Shown here in pieces: positions 23,601-30,521 of a stretch of 34,257 nucleotides of DNA. Under the pieces are notes generated by a model, which did no database searches, was not told the DNA's origin, and saw only the letters and a list, made by a program, of their open reading frames with translations. The translations under genes were made by a program, and so were the position numbers. The stretch spans positions 1 to 34,257 of the forward strand of contig DATJYV010000087.1 in assembly GCA_035499415.1 (NCBI GenBank), given 5' to 3'. Every line of letters begins with the position of its first letter. Position 1 is the stretch's first letter. Source of the DNA: DATJYV01 sp035499415. GTDB taxonomy: Bacteria > Bacteroidota > Ignavibacteria > UBA10030.

Positions 23601-24191
23601 TTCTTTTTTCTTTTCGTCCTGACGCAGGAAGGATGCAAACGATTCCACGAATGACCGAATGATCGCAGCGGTGATCCCCCATATTTCCCGCTCTCCATAC
23701 GAATAGACGTAGGCCTCCCTCTTCACCCCCTGACGCTCAAGTGTCTTCGTTGATAGATGTCCGCGGACCAGGAAATGCGAAAACGGCACGTCGAATATCT
23801 CGGAGACTTCTGAGCTGCTCGGAACGAGTTTTGGAACTGCCGGAACCGAGCCGACGACCGGCGTAACGATGAACCCCGTGTGCGTCGCCAAATCGTCGTG
23901 GAGGCCGATGATTCTTACATCCCGCCGGTCCAGCCCGATCTCTTCTTCCGATTCCCGGAGCGCAGTCTCGACGATCGTTGCGTCTTTGTCTTCGCGGGCC
24001 CCGCCGGGAAAAGAAATCTGGCCCTTGTGATGCTCAACTTCTTCGGTCCGTTTTGTAAACAACAAACGTAACTCGTTCTCTCTTTCGAACAAGAGCATCA
24101 ATACGCCCGCGGCAACGAGCGCAGGATCCACGACCTCCTTCCTTTTGTACGATGAAAGAAAGGCGGCGATTGTATCGACGTTCGCTGTCAT
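23595..24191 (-). CDS. Nudix hydrolase, CoA-pyrophosphatase type
   Basis: A 198-residue Nudix protein. The Nudix box starts at GGAREDKDATIVETAL and continues RESEEEIGL, with all consensus Glu and Arg positions filled. The preceding segment FTKRTEEVEHHKGQISFPGG matches the UPF0035 signature that marks NudL/Nudt7-like enzymes splitting CoA into 4'-phosphopantetheine and 3',5'-ADP. The enzyme is cytoplasmic and Mg- or Mn-dependent. The ATG at 24191 has only a weak ribosome-binding site, and 44 bases separate it from the upstream PLP-enzyme gene, so cotranscription with that gene is likely. A broader or different CoA-ester preference cannot be excluded. Confidence 0.92.
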   Translation of the reverse strand: MTANVDTIAAFLSSYKRKEVVDPALVAAGVLMLLFERENELRLLFTKRTEEVEHHKGQISFPGGAREDKDATIVETALRESEEEIGLDRRDVRIIGLHDDLATHTGFIVTPVVGSVPAVPKLVPSSSEVSEIFDVPFSHFLVRGHLSTKTLERQGVKREAYVYSYGEREIWGITAAIIRSFVESFASFLRQDEKKKEL

Positions 24192-24235
24192 CCGGCGCGT
24201 GAGGCGGGAGTTTTCGGAGAGAGGGTCGCGCGCTG

Positions 24236-25462
24236 CTAAGCCCTCGCCAGGGCCTGTTCGAAGTCGGCAATCAGATCTTCAACGCCCTCGACGCCGACGG
24301 AAATACGAATCATCCCCGGAGTTACTCCGTGCTGCTTCAATTCCTGGTCGGTCATGAAAACGTGCGAAGAGTATACGGGAATGCTCACGAGTGTTTCCAC
24401 GCCCCCCAGGGACATCGCGTTCACGGCGATCTTCAGATTATCGCATACGGCGGCGGCCGCCTCGACCGGTTTTTTCCCCCGCGATGGCGCCACTTCGACA
24501 GTCACCATTCCCCCAAAACCCAGCATTTGTTTTTGCGCGAGCCGGTGCTGCGGGAACGACGGAAGGCCGGGATAGTGAACCTTCCTGATGTGGCGATTCT
24601 TCTCCAGCGTCCGTGCAAGGCGCATGGCATTCTCGGTCTGACGACGGACGCGGAGGTCGAAGGTTTTCAAACTTCGCGCCAGGAGGAATGCGGCGAACGG
24701 GTCGGCGCATCCGCCATGGTATTTCGCAAGCGTCTTCACCTTCTTGAGGAAGTGCGCGCTCCCCACGACGACGCCCGCCATGATGTCGCTGTGACCTCCG
24801 AGATATTTCGTCGCGCTTTCCACGACAACGTCCACGCCGAGCGAGAAGGGGTCCTGGTTGAGGATGCTCGCAAACGTGTTGTCCACCATCACGACGATTT
24901 TGCGGCCGATCCTCTTCTCCGCTTTCCGCGACTGTCGCACGATCTCGACGATATCGACGAGGTCGAGCGTCGGGTTGGTTGGCGTCTCGAAGTATACAAC
25001 CCGCGTCCGGGAATTCGCAAGCATCGGGATTTTATCCAGCTCATCAGGACGGACGTATCGCACCGTGACCCCGTTCGACGGAAGCTCGTCCCGGAACCAC
25101 CGATACGTTCCGCCGTACAACGCGGGCGTGCTGATGATTTCATCCCCCGATTTCGCGGCCGCGAGAATCGCCGTCGTGATCGCCGCCATGCCGGACGCGA
25201 ACAGCGCCGCCGCCTCTCCGCGTTCCATCAGCGCGATTTTCTCCTCGACGTCGTGCACGGTCGGATTATGATACCGCGTGTAGACGTAGACCGATGGATC
25301 TCCTTTGGCATAACGGATCGCGTCTTCGGACGTCTCGAACCGGTACGTCGAAGTCTGAACGATGGGCGTCGCCACGGGCCCGCGGAAGGCATAGAGCTTA
25401 TTTCCGTGGATCGCTCGCGTCGAGAGTGAAAGCGCCCCCTTGCCGGGTTTCCGTCGTTTCAT
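24236..25462 (-). CDS. Cys/Met-metabolism PLP enzyme (gamma-synthase / gamma-lyase / sulfhydrylase)
   Basis: A 408-residue fold-type I PLP enzyme of the trans-sulfuration family. Markers in order are STRAIHGN, TPIVQTSTYRFE, YTRYHNPTVHDVEEKIALME, FASGMAAITTAIL, the tyrosine of PALYGGTYRWF, ETPTNPTLDLVDI, VMVDNTFAS and the PLP-lysine motif ESATKYLGGHSDIMAG. The C-terminal domain ends with SLGGVETLVSIPV and GMIRISVGVEG. The family contains cystathionine gamma-synthase, gamma-lyase, methionine gamma-lyase and O-acylhomoserine sulfhydrylase, and sequence alone does not separate them here. It lies just downstream of a metallo-beta-lactamase/rhodanese gene, which favours a sulfide- or persulfide-linked role (inference). 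Confidence 0.93.
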   Translation of the reverse strand: MKRRKPGKGALSLSTRAIHGNKLYAFRGPVATPIVQTSTYRFETSEDAIRYAKGDPSVYVYTRYHNPTVHDVEEKIALMERGEAAALFASGMAAITTAILAAAKSGDEIISTPALYGGTYRWFRDELPSNGVTVRYVRPDELDKIPMLANSRTRVVYFETPTNPTLDLVDIVEIVRQSRKAEKRIGRKIVVMVDNTFASILNQDPFSLGVDVVVESATKYLGGHSDIMAGVVVGSAHFLKKVKTLAKYHGGCADPFAAFLLARSLKTFDLRVRRQTENAMRLARTLEKNRHIRKVHYPGLPSFPQHRLAQKQMLGFGGMVTVEVAPSRGKKPVEAAAAVCDNLKIAVNAMSLGGVETLVSIPVYSSHVFMTDQELKQHGVTPGMIRISVGVEGVEDLIADFEQALARA

Positions 25463-25510
25463 TCCCTCACCATTTCATGAGGCACGGTTCCGTCTTTCGC
25501 GTGTCTGTCC

Positions 25511-26578
25511 TTAATATCGCCGCATCGTCTCGTCAATCTCTTCCGACCACGCGTTGGTTCCGCCCTTCAGGTTCCTGACATTCGAGAATCCGTTTTCGTA
25601 CAGAATCTCCACAGCCCGGCGCGAACGGCTTCCTGTCTGGCAATGCACGATTATTTCCTTCTCCTTGTCCAACTCCTTCATTCGTTGATTGAGCAGCGGA
25701 AGCGGAATGAGATATCCCCCGAGGTTCGCGATCGGATACTCGTCCGGGTTCCGCACATCCAGAATGAACGGCTTTTCTCCGCGGTCGAGGCGGACTTTCA
25801 ACTCCTGCACTGTGATCTCCAGCAAATGCACGTCGAACGTCCTTTCGATCGGCGGCTCGGAAAGATATCCAAGATTGAACCGGCGAACTTGTTCGAAGCG
25901 CGGCGGCTGGACCGGGAGGTCGTTCATGATATGGGAAATGAATCGGGCTTTATCCGAAAATTGGAGAGAGGGATTGAACTTCCGCTCATAGCCGATCGTT
26001 GAACTTGGCTTGGGACTCAGGGCCTTGCCGCAAACCGACCCTGCGTAATGCGCCGGAAATACTTCAACGGTGTCGGGGAGTTTCATCAGCTTCTGAAAAA
26101 TGCTGGCGAACAGTTCGTCGGGACTTCCCTTGAGGTCGGGACGCCCGACATCTCCGACGAACAGCGTGTCGCCGGTCAGGACGAACCACGGTTCTTCACT
26201 CCGCGTCGTATCCGTGACGAGCATCGAAATGCTGTCCGGCGTGTGTCCGGGAGTGTGGATTATTTTCACGCGGACATTGCCGATGGACACTTCCCCGCCA
26301 TCTTTAAGGCGCCGCACGGGAAAATTTGCATCGACCGATTCGTGGAAGTAGACGGGAGCATGCGCTGCGTCGGCAAGCCGGGCGGCTCCGGAAAGATGGT
26401 CCGCTTGCGAATGAGTTTCAAAAATGTGGGTGACGGTGAGTTGATGGTCGGCAAGGTAATCGATGTACGGCTGGATGTGGTACTGCGCGTCGACAACCGC
26501 GGCCTGTCCCGTCCGCGTGCAGCCGAGGATATAGGATAGGCATGCGCCTTCTTCGTGCTGGAATTGTTTAAAGAGCAT
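25511..26578 (-). CDS. Metallo-beta-lactamase / rhodanese fusion, persulfide-dioxygenase-like
   Basis: A 355-residue two-domain enzyme. Residues 1 to about 245 are an ETHE1-like metallo-beta-lactamase fold: ETHSQADHLSG (His56, Asp60, His61), HTPGHTPDS, LTGDTLFVGDVGRPDL and EVFPAHYAGSVCG. The second His of HxHxDH is Gln58. In ETHE1 the single Fe is held by the first His of the motif with the later His and Asp, all present, so dioxygenase activity is still possible. The C-terminal rhodanese domain carries the active cysteine in VHCQTGSRSRRA. The likely job is oxidation of persulfide with sulfur transfer. The ATG at 26578 is preferred over a start at 26650, because a promoter at 26606-26634 lies between them. 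The PLP sulfur enzyme follows after 48 bases. Confidence 0.92.
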   Translation of the reverse strand: MLFKQFQHEEGACLSYILGCTRTGQAAVVDAQYHIQPYIDYLADHQLTVTHIFETHSQADHLSGAARLADAAHAPVYFHESVDANFPVRRLKDGGEVSIGNVRVKIIHTPGHTPDSISMLVTDTTRSEEPWFVLTGDTLFVGDVGRPDLKGSPDELFASIFQKLMKLPDTVEVFPAHYAGSVCGKALSPKPSSTIGYERKFNPSLQFSDKARFISHIMNDLPVQPPRFEQVRRFNLGYLSEPPIERTFDVHLLEITVQELKVRLDRGEKPFILDVRNPDEYPIANLGGYLIPLPLLNQRMKELDKEKEIIVHCQTGSRSRRAVEILYENGFSNVRNLKGGTNAWSEEIDETMRRY

Positions 26579-26605
26579 TCTTTCGGGTTCGACGATCCGT
26601 CCATG

Positions 26606-26634
26606 AAAGTAGAAAAAAACTTCCGCTGCTGCAA
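26606..26634 (-). promoter_or_regulatory. Promoter of the metallo-beta-lactamase/rhodanese operon
   Basis: Minus strand: -35 TTGCAG (26629-26634), 17-bp spacer, -10 TACTTT (26606-26611). It is very similar to the mfd promoter, both spacers ending in TTTTTTTC. 16 bases separate the -35 from repeat copy B. Confidence 0.5.
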
Positions 26635-26650
26635 GGAACCGGCGAAACAA

Positions 26651-26777
26651 GTAGTGTCCTCAATTCAGCGGGCTCCAACGTATTAAGGAAGCGTCATGCT
26701 GAACTCGTTTCAGCATCTGACGTTCACAGACCCCGAACCAAGTTCGGGGTGACGGTTGCTTGGAAATAGGACACTAC
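26651..26777 (+). mobile_element. MITE-like hairpin repeat, copy B (short form, 127 bp)
   Basis: Terminal inverted repeats are perfect over 10 bp: GTAGTGTCCT at 26651-26660 and AGGACACTAC at 26768-26777. GCGAAACA occurs as a direct repeat at 26642-26649 and 26779-26786, one base outside each end, the mark of an 8-bp target duplication. Two internal perfect hairpins are ATGCTGAA/TTCAGCAT (26696-26716) and CCCCGAAC/GTTCGGGG (26731-26749). No protein is encoded, so any transposition would need a transposase from elsewhere. With the flanking promoters, this fills the gene-free stretch 26579-26923 apart from the cytochrome leader. Confidence 0.88.
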
Positions 26778-26792
26778 CGCGAAACAGCGTTC

Positions 26793-26821
26793 TTGACCTG
26801 TCTTACAAAATAAGTTATACT
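26793..26821 (+). promoter_or_regulatory. Promoter of the cytochrome c operon
   Basis: -35 TTGACC (26793-26798), 17-bp spacer, -10 TATACT (26816-26821), 5 of 6 matches in each box. The -35 begins 15 bases past repeat copy B. The predicted leader is about 95 bases. Confidence 0.65.
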
Positions 26822-26923
26822 TCTCCCCCTTGTTCCAATATTCCCCTGAGGCAGGCGGCGCATCAATCGACGGATGGGTGACTGGAACGGAATCAACGAT
26901 CACTACGATCTTTCGAGGTGCGC

Positions 26924-28270
26924 ATGATTTTCCCTCCCCACCGCCCGTTCGCAAGATTCTTTCTGCTCGCAGCACTCGCGGGCTTCCCCGTGATCGCCGC
27001 CGTCGGCAAATCGAAGCCGGCCGACCCCCTGCTCGGAAAGACGGTCTATGCCGCCCGATGCGCCCAGTGTCACGGAGCCGGCGGAAAGGGAGACGGCCCG
27101 CCTTCATCGATTCTGAACGCCCGCCCGCGGGATTTTACATCGGGAACGTTCGAGTTTCGGTCGACCGAATCGGGAAGCATTCCGACGGACAACGATCTTT
27201 TCAACTCGGTCAAAAACGGCCTCCATGGATCGGCCATGCCCGACTGGGGACACTTTGTGAGCGACGATACCCTCCGCAGCGTCGTCGAGTTCATCAAAAC
27301 GTTCTCTCCGAGGTTCAGGAACGAAAAACCAAAATCGGTTCATGTTGGAGCACCGGTGCCCGCGTCTCCCGCCAGCATCGCGGCCGGCCGCAGGGCGTTC
27401 GAGCGGCTTCAGTGCGGAAAGTGTCACGGCAACGATGGAGAGGGAACCGACGCCATTGCGACTGATTTGAAGGACGATGGGGGAAATGCAATTACAGCGA
27501 CCACATTGACGGAGCCGTGGACATTCCGGGGAGGGTCGAATGCTCGTGATGTTTATCTTCGGTTCAGAACCGGATTGGACGGGACGCCGATGCCGTCATA
27601 CAAAGGCGCCGCAACCGAGGCCGACATGTGGAATCTGGCAAATTACATCGTCTCGATCGGCCGGAAACCGGTCTGGAAGATGAACGAGACGGAATTGAAG
27701 GAGCTCTACTCGAAGCTTGACCGTCAACACCTGGAGAATCCTCTCGCGTGGGGAAAATATCTTGTGGAAACGATGGGATGCGGATATTGTCACACGCCGA
27801 TGCGCGAGGATGGATCGTTGATGGAAGACCTCAGGTATGCCGGCGGACAACGATGGCGATTGGTTCCCTTCGGGGATTTCGTTTCCTATAATCTCACGTC
27901 CGACAAAGCAACGGGACTGGGAGGATGGACCGACGACGAGCTGAAGAAACTTCTCACGACGGGGATTCGGAGAGACGGTTCGAGGATGTATCCGTTCCCG
28001 ATGCCGTGGATCGCGTATGCAGGATTGAAATCGGATGATATGAATGCGCTCGTCGCGTATCTCCGATCGCTGCCGGCGATCTACAACAAGATTCCCGAGC
28101 CGCAGACCGCGAATTTCTTTGCTTACATGTGGGGGAAATTCAGGATGCTCATCTTGAAAGACGACCTTCCCTTCTATGCATATCCCGGCAATGCAGGAAC
28201 GGAGCAAGGGAAACCAACGACCTCGATCGACGGGATGCGACCTCATCAACCGGAAGGAAGACGGCCATGA
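26924..28270 (+). CDS. Exported triheme cytochrome c
   Basis: A 448-residue periplasmic electron carrier. A signal peptide (RPFARFFLLAALAGFPVIAA) is followed by three class-I-like cytochrome domains. Haem sites are CAQCH (46-50), CGKCH (164-168) and CGYCH (286-290). Each is followed by candidate axial Met regions: SAMPDW, GTPMPSY and PFPMPW. The third domain resembles cytochrome subunits of membrane dehydrogenases such as the gluconate or alcohol type (YAGGQRW and YNLTSDKATGLGGWTDDEL). GAGG at 26915-26918 is correctly spaced for the ATG at 26924. The stop overlaps the next cytochrome's ATG by 4 bases, so the two proteins are probably made together. No oxidoreductase partner lies in the operon. 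Confidence 0.93.
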   Translation: MIFPPHRPFARFFLLAALAGFPVIAAVGKSKPADPLLGKTVYAARCAQCHGAGGKGDGPPSSILNARPRDFTSGTFEFRSTESGSIPTDNDLFNSVKNGLHGSAMPDWGHFVSDDTLRSVVEFIKTFSPRFRNEKPKSVHVGAPVPASPASIAAGRRAFERLQCGKCHGNDGEGTDAIATDLKDDGGNAITATTLTEPWTFRGGSNARDVYLRFRTGLDGTPMPSYKGAATEADMWNLANYIVSIGRKPVWKMNETELKELYSKLDRQHLENPLAWGKYLVETMGCGYCHTPMREDGSLMEDLRYAGGQRWRLVPFGDFVSYNLTSDKATGLGGWTDDELKKLLTTGIRRDGSRMYPFPMPWIAYAGLKSDDMNALVAYLRSLPAIYNKIPEPQTANFFAYMWGKFRMLILKDDLPFYAYPGNAGTEQGKPTTSIDGMRPHQPEGRRP

Positions 28271-28878
28271 AAAATGCCCTCAAGTGGACCCTCCGGGTCG
28301 GACTGCCGGTTATTGTTCTGCTTTTCCTTGCACTCCTCTATTTTATTCCGCCCTTCATGATCGCGCCGCCGGAGACATTCAGCGGGCCGAATCTCGCCCA
28401 GGGTCCTGCGCTCGACGATATCAAGGACCCGGCGGTTCGCATGATTGCGGAGCGGGGAAAATATATCGTCGTAAGAACGGATTGTAACGGATGTCACACC
28501 TCCATCGGCGACAAAGGGCCGAAATGGGACGAGTACCTTGCGGGTGGCGGAAAAGCGTTCTATAATCAGGATAGCCTGGAATCGTATTGCCGGAACCTGA
28601 CGCCGGATTACGCCACGGGGCTCGCAAGGCGGAACGACGAGGAAGTTCTGCGTGTTCTTCAGACCGGACTCCTTCCCGAAGGACGCCAGACGAACTGGAG
28701 ACGGATGCCGTGGCCGTTCATGGCGAACTGGACGCCGGAAGACCGCTACGCGGTGTTGATGTACTTACGACATCTCAAACCTGTAAAGCATTCGATCCCC
28801 GACGCGAAGCCGGGACGAGTACGGACAGATGCAGAGGCGACGGAGGAAATTTACGGCGGCGACTATGCCGGCCATTAG
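28267..28878 (+). CDS. Membrane-anchored monoheme cytochrome c
   Basis: A 203-residue protein with an N-terminal transmembrane anchor (residues 9-32, RVGLPVIVLLFLALLYFIPP) that probably stays uncleaved and holds the haem domain in the periplasm. The single haem site is CNGCH (73-77) after RGKYIVVRTD. Later parts, YCRNLTPDYATGLARRNDEEVLRVLQTGL and RRMPWPFMANWTPEDRYAVLMYL split by a short loop, match the third domain of the preceding triheme protein and contain candidate ligand Met residues. The 4-base ATGA overlap shows translational coupling. Together the pair could pass electrons between a quinol or dehydrogenase and a terminal acceptor (inference). Confidence 0.92.
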   Translation: MKNALKWTLRVGLPVIVLLFLALLYFIPPFMIAPPETFSGPNLAQGPALDDIKDPAVRMIAERGKYIVVRTDCNGCHTSIGDKGPKWDEYLAGGGKAFYNQDSLESYCRNLTPDYATGLARRNDEEVLRVLQTGLLPEGRQTNWRRMPWPFMANWTPEDRYAVLMYLRHLKPVKHSIPDAKPGRVRTDAEATEEIYGGDYAGH

Positions 28879-28908
28879 ATGGGCTGAAGAAACAAGGAGG
28901 AGGATTCG

Positions 28909-29163
28909 ATGGAACGATACATGGTGATTACAACGCACACCGAGGCCGAGTGCACGAAGGCCTTGAAGCAGGTGGAAGCGGCGGGATACATCACGCACTT
29001 CGACTGGGGATGCAAGGACGGAGACCACACAGGATGGGCTGTCGTTGAGGCAGACAGCGCGGCCGAAGCCATGATGGTCGTACCATCGGGCGGAAGAAGG
29101 TCGGCGCGGACGGTGAAGCTGACGAAATTCTCTCCGGCAGATCTGGGGATTGCGCACAAATAG
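28909..29163 (+). CDS. Small uncharacterised alpha/beta protein
   Basis: An 84-residue soluble protein preceded by a very strong ribosome-binding site (GGAGGAGG). The strand-helix-strand-strand-helix order (RYMVITTHT, ECTKALKQVEAAG, ITHFDWGC, GWAVVEADSAAEAMMVV) suggests a ferredoxin-like dimeric alpha/beta barrel of the kind seen in GYD/DUF3303-type proteins. No family is assigned with confidence. It contains two cysteines (Cys15, Cys35), one in the acidic loop WGCKDGDHTG. It lies 30 bases after the cytochrome pair and is probably the last gene of that operon, so a link to that electron-transfer unit is possible but unproven. Confidence 0.82.
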   Translation: MERYMVITTHTEAECTKALKQVEAAGYITHFDWGCKDGDHTGWAVVEADSAAEAMMVVPSGGRRSARTVKLTKFSPADLGIAHK

Positions 29164-29185
29164 CGCAAAACGGCGCATCGGCGGC

Positions 29186-29596
29186 TCACGCCGCTGTGCG
29201 TGCCTTCCAGAAGCCCACTCCGAGCGCCAACCATCCCGCCAGGAACGCGAGACCGCCGAACGGCGTCACTGCGCCAAACGCGCGAACGCCGGTCGTGGCC
29301 AGGAGATATAAGCTCCCGCTGAAGAGGACGATCCCGCCGGCGAAGCACCATCCTGCGACCGTAAAGAACCGGGTCGGATTATTTTTTAGCGCCCAGCCCG
29401 GAAGAAACAACGCAAGGGAATGATACATCTGGTAGCGGACGCCGGTTTCGAATACGGCCATCGCTTCCGGGGCAAGAGAAGCTCTGAGTCCGTGCGCACC
29501 GAATGCGCCGATGGCCACCGCGAGAAATCCACCCGCGGAAGCCAGCACAAAGAAGATATTCGACCCTCCCGCCTTCTTCTCCGATTCGTCTCGCAC
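29186..29596 (-). CDS. DUF423 family membrane protein (YgdD/YwdK-like)
   Basis: A protein of about 136 residues with four predicted transmembrane helices: FFVLASAGGFLAVAIGAFGAHGL, MYHSLALFLPGWAL, FTVAGWCFAGGIVLFSGSLYLL and FGGLAFLAGWLALGVGFW, each broken by short loops. The GAFGAHGL motif, the VRYQMYHSLAL block and the VTPFGG segment are the family's hallmarks; function is unknown. The start is unsure. GTG at 29596 follows an AGAAGAGA stretch, while a TTG at 29626 would overlap the upstream SDR gene by 20 bases and lacks a binding site. The stop faces the cytochrome operon end, with a small GCGGC/GCCGC hairpin at 29181-29194 across the junction. Confidence 0.88.
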   Translation of the reverse strand: MRDESEKKAGGSNIFFVLASAGGFLAVAIGAFGAHGLRASLAPEAMAVFETGVRYQMYHSLALFLPGWALKNNPTRFFTVAGWCFAGGIVLFSGSLYLLATTGVRAFGAVTPFGGLAFLAGWLALGVGFWKARTAA

Positions 29597-29606
29597 GCGG
29601 TCTCTT

Positions 29607-30377
29607 CTAGGTCTTTCTATCGACAAGGGTGGTCGATGCCTGGGATGTCGGGTACATCGTCATGCGCCCGATCTGCACGTGCGGCGGCCGTGTTGCGCAG
29701 AACGCAACGGCATCCGCGATGTCGTCCGGGCTCAGCGGCGTGATTCCCTCGTACACCTTCCGCGCCCTCTCCGCATTCCCCCGGAAACGAACCTCGCTGA
29801 ATTCCGTCTGCACAAGGCCGGGGTCGACCGAGCAGACGCGTATGGGCGTATCGACGAGGTCCATCCGCATTCCCCGCGTGAGCGAGTCGACCGCGGCTTT
29901 TGTCGCTGCGTACACATTGCCCCGGGGATACGCTTCGTCTCCCGCGATCGAGCCGATGTTAATGATCGTCCCCTTGTTCCTCTTGATCATTCCCGGAACG
30001 ACCGAATGAGTGACGTACAATAATCCTTTGACATTCGTATCGACCATCTCATCCCAATCTTCCACCTTCCCCTCCTGAATCTTATCGAAACCTCTGCTTA
30101 ATCCTGCGTTGTTGACCAGGATGTCTATCGCCGACCAGGCGGCCGGAAGCCGGTGAATCGCTTCATCCACCTTTTTCTCATCCCTCACATCCAGCTCGAA
30201 TGCGTAAACCTCTTTCTTCCATCGTGCCCGAATTTCGTTCGCGACCTCTTCCAGTCGACCCTTCCGCCGGGCTGAAATCAAGACCTGCGCGCCGAGCTCC
30301 GCGAATTTCAGCGCACATGACCGGCCGATTCCGCTGCTCGCTCCCGTGATGAAGACCGTGTTTCCCGTTAGTTCCAT
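29607..30377 (-). CDS. NAD(P)-dependent short-chain dehydrogenase, YdfG-like
   Basis: A 256-residue classical SDR. The cofactor loop is TGASSGIG near the N-terminus, with arginine residues after strand two (SARRKGRLEEV) favouring NADP. NNAGLSRGF, the catalytic serine in NIGSIAG and the YAATK Tyr/Lys pair follow, then DPGLVQTEFSEVRF. The end block AVAFCATRPPHVQIGRMTMYPT is close to the YdfG/serine 3-dehydrogenase subgroup, which oxidises 3-hydroxy acids such as L-allo-threonine or serine. The ATG at 30377 is used; an upstream TTG at 30407 has no support. Its place after a D-serine-dehydratase-like gene suggests shared work on hydroxy-amino acids (inference). Confidence 0.92.
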   Translation of the reverse strand: MELTGNTVFITGASSGIGRSCALKFAELGAQVLISARRKGRLEEVANEIRARWKKEVYAFELDVRDEKKVDEAIHRLPAAWSAIDILVNNAGLSRGFDKIQEGKVEDWDEMVDTNVKGLLYVTHSVVPGMIKRNKGTIINIGSIAGDEAYPRGNVYAATKAAVDSLTRGMRMDLVDTPIRVCSVDPGLVQTEFSEVRFRGNAERARKVYEGITPLSPDDIADAVAFCATRPPHVQIGRMTMYPTSQASTTLVDRKT

Positions 30378-30521
30378 ATTCAGACCCGTCTCAATTTTTT
30401 TCGACAACAGGCTCCATCTCGCGCTCGATTCGCCGGGATGATGGAGTCCATCTCACATCCGCAGAATTCAGGTAAACACCATCGAAGGCAGATGGTCCCC
30501 GCCAACCACCGGGCGCACGAA

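Noticed and set aside
26579..26650. Upstream start of the metallo-beta-lactamase/rhodanese gene at the repeat edge
   Set aside because: The likely promoter lies between this start and 26578, and the extra residues do not fit the fold.
29171..29200. Hairpin at the convergent ends of the small alpha/beta gene and DUF423 gene as a terminator
   Set aside because: The stem is only about 5 bp and lies partly in coding sequence, with no convincing T-tract on either strand.
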